From Rhizohabitans arisaemae (GTDB lineage Bacteria; Actinomycetota; Actinomycetes; Streptosporangiales; Streptosporangiaceae), in NCBI RefSeq assembly GCF_025996515.1, contig NZ_BLRH01000009.1, positions 620,001 to 684,000 on the forward strand: a DNA stretch of 64,000 nucleotides. Reading direction: 5' to 3'. Below are positions 51,586-59,314 of the stretch, piece after piece (position 1 is the first letter of the stretch; every line of letters begins with the position of its first letter). The notes under the pieces were generated by a model. That model did not search any database. It was not told where the DNA came from and was given only the letters and a program-made list of their open reading frames with translations. The translations under genes and the position numbers were made by a program.

Positions 51586-52749
51586 TCAGGTCTTGGACAC
51601 CCACAGCCGGACCCGCTCCAGCTCGTCCAGGGTGAGGTACATGATTCCCCGCTCGGCGTACCCGAGCCCGCTGAGCGCCTGCCGCACCTTGGCGGGGTCC
51701 TGCAGGGTCAGGTCGCGGATGAGCCGCATCTTGCGGGCGTCCAGCCGGTCGTCCTTGGGGGACAGCAGCAGGAACGTATGGTCGTCGACGCGGTGCTGCC
51801 CCGTCTCAGCCCCCCGAACCTCGCGCAGATGCGCGACGGGGAACTGCTGCCGGCCGTCGTCGTAGCCGCGCGGGTTCATCCCCTCGAAGACGGTCATCAG
51901 CTTGGGCGGGTAGAGAACCTCGGCGCCGTCGATCCAGCCCTGGATCCCGAAGGGGTTGATGTAGCAGCCGGACACGCCGGTGATGGCCACCAGACCGCCC
52001 ACCTCGGCGACCCTCAGCCAGTGGTAGCAGTAGCTGATCCCGGTGGAGATGTAGTGCAGCTGCCCCATGTCCATGGTGACGATGCCGTGGTGGATGTTGG
52101 TCTCAACCGGAAGCTTGGCGATGTTGACGATCTCCAGGACCTCGTCCACCTCCTTGGGGATCCGGGGCGCCCGGTAGGTGGTGAGCACGATCCCCAGCTG
52201 ACCCAGGGTGGGGATGCAGTACAGCGCGGAGGTGAGCGCGCGCCACCCGTCCCCGTACCGGCCCCAGAGCTGAGGCTCCTCCCCCATGTAGTGCGGGTTG
52301 AGCTTCCCGGTGGTCTCCAGGATGCGGATGCTCTTGTTGGCGTTGGTGTAGGCGTCCAGCGCGAGTGCCTGATATTGGTCGATCTTGTAGGCGGCGAGCA
52401 GCGCCTTCTTGGCGGACGCGTTGTACGGCTTGCAGGCGACGTCCAGGAGGGCGTTCTCCTCGGTGGTGAGCTGGTCCCTCTTCCCCGCCTGGATCTTTCC
52501 GGTGGCGCCCCGGCGGTGCAGCTCGGCGGTCGCCAGGATGCTCTTCATCAGCAGGAGGTCGGTCTCTCCGGTGAGCCAGCGTCGAACGAAATCCCGGCAC
52601 ACCCGCTGGGCGTTGCCGGTGGTCTCCAGCAGGAGCTCGGTGAGGGTCGCCTGGGGGTTGAGCCGCCGGAGCTCGTCGAGCAACCGGGAGGAGACGACCT
52701 GCTCGTCGTGGGCGAGCGGGTGGTCGTTCTTGGGCCGCATGGGTTCCAT
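51586..52749 (-). CDS. ADP-ribosyltransferase-like protein 2 of 3
   Basis: 387 aa from the ATG at 52749. Nearly the same layout as the preceding paralogue, including the conserved blocks DHPL-DEQV near the start, LLLMKS-LATAELHRRGATGK in the helical part, LTTYRAP (Arg193), YISTGIS and GAEVLYPP. The strongest conservation is in the C-terminal half, from GIVLTTYR to VFEG, as expected for a catalytic domain. The two genes are a recent duplication that took the promoter region with them. Leaderless promoter and own terminator, so it is an independent transcription unit. Confidence 0.55.
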   Translation of the reverse strand: MEPMRPKNDHPLAHDEQVVSSRLLDELRRLNPQATLTELLLETTGNAQRVCRDFVRRWLTGETDLLLMKSILATAELHRRGATGKIQAGKRDQLTTEENALLDVACKPYNASAKKALLAAYKIDQYQALALDAYTNANKSIRILETTGKLNPHYMGEEPQLWGRYGDGWRALTSALYCIPTLGQLGIVLTTYRAPRIPKEVDEVLEIVNIAKLPVETNIHHGIVTMDMGQLHYISTGISYCYHWLRVAEVGGLVAITGVSGCYINPFGIQGWIDGAEVLYPPKLMTVFEGMNPRGYDDGRQQFPVAHLREVRGAETGQHRVDDHTFLLLSPKDDRLDARKMRLIRDLTLQDPAKVRQALSGLGYAERGIMYLTLDELERVRLWVSKT

Positions 52750-52756
52750 GGGGTGG

Positions 52757-52786
52757 ACGGTAGACGGGACCTTTGGACCGGAACAA
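52757..52786 (-). promoter_or_regulatory. Leaderless promoter of ART-like gene 2
   Basis: On the minus strand TTGTTC (52781-52786), 18 bp, TACCGT (52757-52762), then 7 bp to the ATG. The sequence CGGTCCAA directly after the -35 is shared with the promoter of gene 1, and a GTGATTA...CAC block lies upstream in both. Confidence 0.65.
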
Positions 52787-52842
52787 CAAACCTTCCGGCC
52801 ATAGTGTTGTGACTGAATAATCACTTTAAGTTAGGAAAAGTC

Positions 52843-52878
52843 GATCGGCGGAGGGCACCCACCCGACCTCCGCCGATC
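52843..52878 (-). terminator. Intrinsic terminator of ART-like gene 3
   Basis: GATCGGCGGAGG (52843-52854) pairs with CCTCCGCCGATC (52867-52878), followed on the minus strand by CTTTTCC. Same stem family as the terminator at 51532. Confidence 0.85.
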
Positions 52879-52885
52879 GCACCCC

Positions 52886-54193
52886 TCAGGACGGTGGACC
52901 GAGCCGGTGGACGACGTTTCGCAGCTCGTCGTAGGTGAGGTACATGACCCCCTTGTCCTGCAGGCCGAAGTGCTTGAGGGCCGCGACCACCCGCTCGGGG
53001 TCGTATCCGGCCTCCAGCTGGGCGATCAGACGCATCTTCGCGCCGTCGAGGCCGACATGCTTGGGCGCCACGACGACGTACTGCGAGTCCTCGTACGTAC
53101 CCTGACGGGTCTCCAGATACAAGACCTCACGCAGGTGGGCGACCGGGTAGCGGACCCCCTTCTCCCGGTATCCGGTGGGGTTCATCCCCTCGAACACGCT
53201 CACGAACTGCGGCGGATAGAGGACCTCTCCGCCGTCCATCCAGCCCTGCTTCCCAAAGGGATTGATCAGGACCCCGGAGCCGCCGGTCACCGCGATGATT
53301 CCGCCGACCTTCGCCGCCCGGGTCCAGTGGACGTTGTAGGTGATCGCGGTGGACATGAAGTGCCGCTGGCCCATGCCCATCAGATGGACGCCGTGCTTGA
53401 TCTGCGACTCCACCGGGATCTTCTTGAAGATCTGCAGCTCGGAGAGCTCCCCCAGCATCTGCGGCTCCCGCGGCGTGCGGTAGGTGGTCAGCCGGATGCC
53501 GAGCTGCCGCAGGGTGGGGATCTTCTGCATGGCGCCGACGAGTGCGCGCCAGCCGTTCTTGTAGATCGGCCCCCACAGCCCGGTGTCCGTCCCCATGTAG
53601 AACATGTTGCGCGATCCGTCGTGCAGGGTGACCTTCGACTTGTTGGCGTCGCTGTAGGCCTCAAGCGCCCGCACCTCGTAGCCGCTGAGCCGGTACGCCT
53701 TCACGAGTGCGTCCTTCGGCTCGTCGCCGTACACGGCCATCGCGACCTTGAGAATCTCCTTCTCGTTCTCCTCCAGGTCCTCCGTGCCGCTTTCCTGGAT
53801 CAGGTTCACCAGTCCGTTCCGATGCAGCCAGGCCGTGGCCAGGATGCTCTTGATGAGCGAGAGGTCCGCCGCACCCCGCGCCGTCTCCCTGAGCGAGTCG
53901 CACACCGACGTGGCGCCGATGGTACGTTCCAGAATCAGGTCCTCCAAGGTCGCCGCCTTGTCGAGCTCCCGGAGCTGGTCCAGGAGCCGGCACTCGAGGA
54001 CCTGGGTGTCGGTCGCGAGCGGGTGGTCGCCGTCGCCTTCGTCGTCCTCCTTGCTCTTCCCCTTGCGATCGCCCTTGCTTTTCTCCTCCTTCACCTTCTC
54101 CTTGAGTTTGATCTTGTCGGAATCCAGGTCGAAGTCGTCCTCGTCGCGGTCTTTGTCGTGCGAATCCTTGTCGCCGCCATGCATGGGGATCAT
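52886..54193 (-). CDS. ADP-ribosyltransferase-like protein 3 of 3, with charged N-terminal extension
   Basis: 435 aa from the ATG at 54193. A 60-residue N-terminal extension is almost wholly Asp, Glu and Lys (for example DKDRDEDDFDLDSDK) and absent from the two paralogues; it is probably disordered and may bind a partner or metal. The rest aligns: the DHPLATDTQV start block, LTTYRTP for the Arg, FMSTAIT for the STS, and GGEVLYPP for the Glu. It is more distant (about a third identical by eye), so it split off earlier. Leaderless promoter (54200-54229). Confidence 0.55.
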   Translation of the reverse strand: MIPMHGGDKDSHDKDRDEDDFDLDSDKIKLKEKVKEEKSKGDRKGKSKEDDEGDGDHPLATDTQVLECRLLDQLRELDKAATLEDLILERTIGATSVCDSLRETARGAADLSLIKSILATAWLHRNGLVNLIQESGTEDLEENEKEILKVAMAVYGDEPKDALVKAYRLSGYEVRALEAYSDANKSKVTLHDGSRNMFYMGTDTGLWGPIYKNGWRALVGAMQKIPTLRQLGIRLTTYRTPREPQMLGELSELQIFKKIPVESQIKHGVHLMGMGQRHFMSTAITYNVHWTRAAKVGGIIAVTGGSGVLINPFGKQGWMDGGEVLYPPQFVSVFEGMNPTGYREKGVRYPVAHLREVLYLETRQGTYEDSQYVVVAPKHVGLDGAKMRLIAQLEAGYDPERVVAALKHFGLQDKGVMYLTYDELRNVVHRLGPPS

Positions 54194-54199
54194 GACCGG

Positions 54200-54229
54200 A
54201 CCATAGGGCGACTTTCCCAATCCCAGCAA
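54200..54229 (-). promoter_or_regulatory. Leaderless promoter of ART-like gene 3
   Basis: On the minus strand TTGCTG (54224-54229), 18 bp, TATGGT (54200-54205), then 6 bp to the ATG at 54193. The -35/-10 geometry agrees with genes 1 and 2 although the spacer sequence differs. Confidence 0.65.
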
Positions 54230-54322
54230 CAGCCATCACAGCCAGCAAAGACCGATGAATCTAGAGACACTTGTTATTTAGGACATTTCTGATATTTCAC
54301 CATATAGAAATCAGCAGACCGA

Positions 54323-54354
54323 CCGCTTTGCGGCATTTGCACCCCACAAAGCGG
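54323..54354 (-). terminator. Hairpin after aminotransferase gene
   Basis: CCGCTTTG (54323-54330) and CAAAGCGG (54347-54354) form an 8-bp stem 60 bp past the aminotransferase stop, in an AT-rich stretch that also leads into the ART-like gene 3 promoter. Confidence 0.55.
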
Positions 54355-54413
54355 ACAAATCATCCCGTCGGCCCTATCAGCCCGTTGCCCTCGGCATACA
54401 CCATCTATCCGAT

Positions 54414-55580
54414 CTACACCCAATTTCGCAAAATACCCGCGAATCCTGTGGCAAATCGCTGGTATTCGTCCGGCCTGTTGTAGATCTGTGCCGAGAGCCG
54501 GACCAGCCCCGCCCCCTGCCAGGGCCGGATCGCCACATGGCAGCCCAGCTCCTCGGTGACGCGCACCGCCAAAGCCAGCGCCGCCTCAAACGTCCGGGCC
54601 ATGCCCTGCGGCAGCCGTACCACCCGCATCGCCAGCTCCGGATCCCCCGGCCAGGCGGCCAGCCCGGTGGCCTCGGCCAGCAGCCGCTGCCCGTACTCGG
54701 CCAGCTCGGCGTTGTGCCGGCGAATCCGCCCGGCACCCAGCTCGCCGATGAGCCGCAGGCCGTACGGCGCCGCAAGCCAGCCCGTGTGGTCCCGCGTCCC
54801 CTGCGACTCGATCGCGACCGGGAAGCCCTCCTCGGCGAACCAGGAGACGATCAGCGGGCGGACCCGGGCCCGCCACTCCGGCGAAACCGCGAGCACCCCT
54901 GTACTCCGCGGCGCGAACCCCCACTTGTGCAGGTTCCCGGTCCAGAAGTCCGCGCCGATCCCGTTCAGGGAGACGGGGAGCATGCCGGGGACGTGCGCAC
55001 CGTCCACCACCGTGGTCACGCCCCGGGCCCGCAGCTCGGTCACCAGCCGGTGGACCGGCATGAGCCGCGCGGTCGCCGAGGTGACGTGGTCGAACACCGC
55101 GACCCTGGTCCGCGGGGTGACCGCGTCCAGGATCGCCTGGACGGCGTCGTCACCGGTCCACATCCCGCCGCGGGCCACCTCGGCCACGCCGACCTTGGCA
55201 CCGCAGGCCTCCGCGCGGCGCCGTACGGCCAGCTGAACCGCGCCGTAGCAGTGATCGGTGATCAGGATCTCGTCCCGGATGCCCAGCGGCAGGGAGGCGA
55301 GCGCGACGGCGACCCCCTCGGTCACGTTGGCCGTGAACGCCAGGCCCGCCGGGTCGGCGTCCAGGAAGGCGGCCACCTCGGCGCGGGCGGCGGCGATCCG
55401 GTCGGTCAGCCCGCGGAAGAAGACGACGGTGTCGGCCTCCATCTCGGCCCGCAGCTCGGCGTGCCTGCGCTGGACCGGGACGGGCACCGTGCCGAAGGAC
55501 CCGTTGTTGAGGTGGCTCTTGCCGGGATCGAGGGTGAAGAGCCCGGCGGCCTCCTCGATCGGCGCGGGCGGGACGGTCAA
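54414..55580 (-). CDS. Class V PLP-dependent aminotransferase (isopenicillin-N-epimerase-like)
   Basis: 388 aa from a TTG at 55580 that overlaps the upstream stop (TTGA); GGAGGAAGG lies 9 bp before it. LNNGSFG near residue 22, VVDGAHVPG with the PLP-ring Asp, and the PLP-lysine in GNLHKWGFAP are typical of the CefD/NifS-like group. It may be an epimerase, desulfurase or aminotransferase; the neighbour is a sugar- or amino-acid-type dehydrogenase, so a two-step amine-forming route (oxidation, then transamination) is plausible. Confidence 0.85.
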   Translation of the reverse strand: MTVPPAPIEEAAGLFTLDPGKSHLNNGSFGTVPVPVQRRHAELRAEMEADTVVFFRGLTDRIAAARAEVAAFLDADPAGLAFTANVTEGVAVALASLPLGIRDEILITDHCYGAVQLAVRRRAEACGAKVGVAEVARGGMWTGDDAVQAILDAVTPRTRVAVFDHVTSATARLMPVHRLVTELRARGVTTVVDGAHVPGMLPVSLNGIGADFWTGNLHKWGFAPRSTGVLAVSPEWRARVRPLIVSWFAEEGFPVAIESQGTRDHTGWLAAPYGLRLIGELGAGRIRRHNAELAEYGQRLLAEATGLAAWPGDPELAMRVVRLPQGMARTFEAALALAVRVTEELGCHVAIRPWQGAGLVRLSAQIYNRPDEYQRFATGFAGILRNWV

Positions 55581-56476
55581 CGCGCCAGCCCTTCCTCCAC
55601 GGCGGCGATGGTCTCCTGGAGGCGGAGTCCGTGCGCCGCGTCCAGGGGATGGCCGCCGCCGCGCCGTACCGTCTCGGCGAACTCGGCGGCGAGCGTGGTG
55701 AAGATCTCCGGGCCGAGCCGTGACGCGTCCAGGGCTTCGCCGCCGTGCCGGCCGTACACCTCGATCCAGGCGCGGTGCTCCGGCAGCGGGGTGTTCATGC
55801 ACAGCGACAGCTCGCTGACGGCTCCCCCCTCGTGCTGCAGGAGCATGCCGGTCCAGCGGAGCGGATCACCGTGCGCGACGGCGCCGGCGACGGGGCCGAG
55901 GGCGGCGCTCAGCAGGTCCACCATGTGCGGGCCGACGTCGAGGACGGCGCCGCGCTCCAGCCGCCACGGGGTGGCGAACTCGCCGAGCAGCCCGCCGGAG
56001 ACGTAGGCGGCGCGTCCGCCGAACGGCTCCAGGGCGGCCACCCGGCCGAGGAACTCCCGGACTTCCGCGGAGTAGCGCCAGGTGAGCACCATCTGGGAGG
56101 CGACCCCGGTCTCGCCGATCACGTCGGCGAGGGCTCGCGCACCGTCCAGGTCGGCGGCGAGCGGCTTCTCCAGCAGCACCGGCCGCCCGGAACGGGCGGC
56201 GATCGCGGCGAGCTCGGCCTGGACCTGCGGGGGAACCGCGAAGGCGATCGCGTCGCAGGTGTCCAGCAGGTCGTCGTACCGGGGGCAGGCGTCGGCGCCG
56301 AAGGCGACGGCGAGTTCCTTGGCCGCCTCGGGCCGCCGGGACCAGACGCCGCCGAGCCGGGTGTGCGGACCGGCGGCCAGCATGGGGGCGTGCACCCGTC
56401 TGGCCCAGGGTCCCGCGCCGACGAGGCCTACCGTGATCGGGGGATGCGCCGGAGAGGGCGCGGCTAAGTCGCTCAC
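55577..56476 (-). CDS. Gfo/Idh/MocA-family oxidoreductase
   Basis: 299 aa from a GTG at 56476; an in-frame TTG at 56485 is the alternative, and neither has a strong ribosome-binding site. The Rossmann motif GLVGAGPWARRVHAP is near residue 17, and the EKPLA signature (catalytic Lys) is at about 100. The second domain ends in the usual HPLDAAHGL block. The substrate is probably a sugar or inositol. It is coupled to the aminotransferase, suggesting conversion of an alcohol to an amine. Confidence 0.87.
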   Translation of the reverse strand: MSDLAAPSPAHPPITVGLVGAGPWARRVHAPMLAAGPHTRLGGVWSRRPEAAKELAVAFGADACPRYDDLLDTCDAIAFAVPPQVQAELAAIAARSGRPVLLEKPLAADLDGARALADVIGETGVASQMVLTWRYSAEVREFLGRVAALEPFGGRAAYVSGGLLGEFATPWRLERGAVLDVGPHMVDLLSAALGPVAGAVAHGDPLRWTGMLLQHEGGAVSELSLCMNTPLPEHRAWIEVYGRHGGEALDASRLGPEIFTTLAAEFAETVRRGGGHPLDAAHGLRLQETIAAVEEGLAR

Positions 56477-56532
56477 GGAAGTCAAGATGTATCAGAGTTT
56501 CGCCTGCCGGAACAGGAGCGCCGCCTCACCCA

Positions 56533-56574
56533 ACATCTAGGGGTCGTTGCGACGGTTCCCACTAGATGTATGAT
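56533..56574 (+). promoter_or_regulatory. nrd promoter with inverted repeat (possible NrdR-type site)
   Basis: ACATCTAG (56533-56540) and CTAGATGT (56562-56569) form an inverted repeat 21 bp apart. Within it TTGCGA (56547-56552) and TATGAT (56569-56574) have a 16-bp spacer and look like a -35/-10 pair, placing the transcript start just before the riboswitch. The repeat overlaps the promoter, so a repressor such as NrdR could act here, though the boxes do not match the usual NrdR consensus closely. Confidence 0.6.
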
Positions 56575-56576
56575 CT

Positions 56577-56762
56577 GACCGCTGTCGGTTCACCCCGGGA
56601 CACCCCGGGGTGTCGTAAGAGGGAACCCGGTGGGAATCCGGGACTGCCCCGCAGCGGTAAGCGGGAACGACCGCCGTCTGAAGCACTGGATCCAGCCGAT
56701 CCGGGAAGCGACGGCCAGTAGGCACACGATCGGCGCCCGCGAGTCCGAAGACCTGCCGACGG
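56577..56762 (+). ncRNA. Cobalamin (B12) riboswitch upstream of nrdA
   Basis: The conserved core is clear: GGGAACCCGGTGGGAATCC, then GGACTGCCCCGCAGCGGTAA, GGAAGCGACGGCCAGTAGG-like segment and GTCCGAAGACCTGCC at the end (56743-56757). Adenosylcobalamin binding would shut off the class I ribonucleotide reductase genes downstream when a B12-dependent class II enzyme can work, as known for Streptomyces nrdABS. A hairpin with CACGCG/CGCGTG arms just after the aptamer (about 56763-56785) may be the expression platform. Confidence 0.93.
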
Positions 56763-56876
56763 CGCACGCGCCTGTCGCGTGCCGGTAGTCCAGGGCCTCG
56801 TGGGAGGGTCCGGCCGGTGGGGTGTGCCGTGCCCGCGAGCCCTGGATCAATGATCGAGCTCGCGAGGAGAGAGCAC

Positions 56877-59174
56877 GTGACCACAGCCTTCTACGCAGGT
56901 CTGGACGAGGCAAGCCCCGAGCGGGTGACCGACGCCATGGGGTCGGGCGGCCGGGATCCGATGGTCGCCGTCGGCGCCGCCGCCGCGTTGATCGCGAGCG
57001 AGCCGCAGTACTCCAAGGTCGCCGCGCGGATGCTCGCCGCGCACATCGGCGCGGAGGTCGCCGCCCAGGGCATCGGCTCCTTCGCCGACTCCGTCGCCGC
57101 CTGCCACGCGCAGGGTCTGCTCTCCGGCGGGGCCGCCGCGTTCGTCCGCGAAGCCGCCGCGGAGCTGAACGCCCTGGTCGACCCGGCCGCGGACGACCGG
57201 TTCGAGTACTTCGGGCTGCGGACGGTCTACGACCGCTACCTGCTGCGGCACCCGGCCACCCGGGCCGTGCTGGAGACCCCGCAGTACTTCTTCCTCCGCG
57301 TCGCCTGCGGGCTGGCCGACACCCCCGCCGACGCCGCGGAGCTGTACGGACTCATGTCGGCTCTGGCGTATCTGCCGAGTTCGCCGACGCTCTTCAACGC
57401 GGCCACCCGGCACCCCCAGCTCTCCTCGTGCTTCCTCCTGGACTCGCCGCAGGACGAGCTCGACTCCATCTACCGGCGGTACGCGCAGGTCGCACGCCTG
57501 TCCAAGTACTCCGGCGGCATCGGGATCTCCTGGTCGCGGGTCCGCTCCCGCGGCTCGCTGATCCGCGGCACCAACGGCTTCTCCAACGGCATCGTGCCCT
57601 GGCTGCGCACCCTGGACGCCTCGGTCGCGGCGGTCAACCAGGGCGGGCGGCGCAAGGGCGCGGCCTGCGTCTACCTGGAGACCTGGCACGCCGACCTGGA
57701 GGAGTTCCTGGAGCTCCGCGACAACACCGGCGACGAGTCGCTGCGCACCCACAACCTGCATCTGGCCAACTGGATCCCGGACGAGTTCATGCGCCGGGTG
57801 GAGGCCGACCGGGAGTGGTCGCTCTTCGACCCCAAGGAGGTCCCCGAGCTCGTGGACCTGTACGGCGAGGCGTTCGACGCGGCGTACCGGGCCGCGGAGG
57901 CCGCCGGGCGGCAGGTCCGCCGGGTCCCCGCCCGGCAGCTGTACGGCCGGATGATGCGGACCCTCGCCCAGACCGGGAACGGCTGGATGACCTTCAAGGA
58001 CGCGGCGAACCGCACCTGCAACCAGACCGCCGAGCCGGGCAACGTCGTCCATCTGTCGAACCTGTGCACCGAGATCCTGGAGGTCACCGCGGACGGGGAG
58101 ACCGCGGTCTGCAACCTGGGCTCGATCAACCTCGCCGCCCACCTGACCGAGCGGGACGGAACACCCGAATTCGACTTCGCCCGGCTCCGGCGGACCGCAC
58201 GGACCGCCGTACGCTTCCTCGACCGGACGATCGACCGCACCTACTACCCGACCCCCGAGGCCGGAGCCGGAAACCGGCAGTGGCGGCCGGTCGGGCTCGG
58301 GGTGATGGGGCTGGCCGACGTGTTCTTCCGGCTGCGGCTCCCCTTCGACTCCGCCGGGGCGCTGGCCCTGTCCACCCGGATCGCCGAGGAGATCGCCCTG
58401 GCCGCGTACGGCGCCTCCGCCGACCTGGCGGCCGAGTTCGGCGCGCATCCCGCGTACGGCCGGACCCGGGCGGCCCGCGGGACGCTCCACCCCGACCACT
58501 ATCCGGACGCCGAGCCGGTCCACCCACGGGAGTGGGCCGAGCTGCGCGCCCGGATCGCCGAGACCGGGCTGCGGAACTCGCTGCTCATCGCGATCGCGCC
58601 GACCGCGACGATCGGCTCCATCGCCGGAAGCTACGAGTGCGTCGAACCGCAGGTGTCCAACGTCTTCAAGCGCGAAACCCTGTCCGGGGAGTTCATCCAG
58701 GTCAACCGGTATCTCGTCGCCGACCTGAAGCGCCTCGGGCTGTGGACTCAGCGGATCCGGGACGCGATCAAGCGGGACGAGGGCTCGGTGCAGGGGATCG
58801 CGGACATCCCCGCGGAGCTGCGCCTGCTCTACCGCACCGCCTGGGAGCTGCCGCAGAAGGCGCTGATCGATCTGGCCGCGGCGCGGCAGCCGTACATCGA
58901 CCAGTCCCAGTCCCTCAACCTTTTCATGGCGGCGCCGACGATCGGCAAGCTCTCCTCGATGTACGCCTACGCCTGGCGCAAGGGCCTCAAGACCACCTAC
59001 TACCTGCGTTCCCGCCCGGCCACCCGGATCGCCCAGACCACCTTGACGGAGGCGGTACGGCCTGCGGCGGCGAGCCCGGCGGCCGTACCGGACCGTCCGG
59101 CGCAGGTCGTGACGGACGACGAGGCGCTCGCCTGCTCCCTGGAGAACCCCGAGATCTGCGAAGCCTGCCAGTAG
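56877..59174 (+). CDS. nrdA: Class I ribonucleoside-diphosphate reductase, alpha subunit
   Basis: 765 aa from the GTG at 56877, which has GAGGAGAG at the right distance. Active-site residues: Cys in LSSCFLLD, the Asn-Cys-Glu triad in SNLCTEI, the second Cys in AVCNLGSINL, and the C-terminal redox pair ENPEICEACQ. No adenylate (ATP-cone) domain is obvious at the N-terminus, as in the shorter NrdA forms. It reduces ribonucleotides to deoxyribonucleotides with NrdB. Controlled by the cobalamin riboswitch. Confidence 0.95.
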   Translation: MTTAFYAGLDEASPERVTDAMGSGGRDPMVAVGAAAALIASEPQYSKVAARMLAAHIGAEVAAQGIGSFADSVAACHAQGLLSGGAAAFVREAAAELNALVDPAADDRFEYFGLRTVYDRYLLRHPATRAVLETPQYFFLRVACGLADTPADAAELYGLMSALAYLPSSPTLFNAATRHPQLSSCFLLDSPQDELDSIYRRYAQVARLSKYSGGIGISWSRVRSRGSLIRGTNGFSNGIVPWLRTLDASVAAVNQGGRRKGAACVYLETWHADLEEFLELRDNTGDESLRTHNLHLANWIPDEFMRRVEADREWSLFDPKEVPELVDLYGEAFDAAYRAAEAAGRQVRRVPARQLYGRMMRTLAQTGNGWMTFKDAANRTCNQTAEPGNVVHLSNLCTEILEVTADGETAVCNLGSINLAAHLTERDGTPEFDFARLRRTARTAVRFLDRTIDRTYYPTPEAGAGNRQWRPVGLGVMGLADVFFRLRLPFDSAGALALSTRIAEEIALAAYGASADLAAEFGAHPAYGRTRAARGTLHPDHYPDAEPVHPREWAELRARIAETGLRNSLLIAIAPTATIGSIAGSYECVEPQVSNVFKRETLSGEFIQVNRYLVADLKRLGLWTQRIRDAIKRDEGSVQGIADIPAELRLLYRTAWELPQKALIDLAAARQPYIDQSQSLNLFMAAPTIGKLSSMYAYAWRKGLKTTYYLRSRPATRIAQTTLTEAVRPAAASPAAVPDRPAQVVTDDEALACSLENPEICEACQ

Positions 59175-59314
59175 GCGCGAGCCGGGGCACCTCCCCGGCG
59201 CGGATCGGCCGCTCCCGGCGGCCCGTACCGAACACCTGTCATCTTTCCGGCGCCCCGGCGAAGCCCGCACGGCTCGCCGGGACGACCGTCGACTTTCTTG
59301 AGGACGTGAAACGC

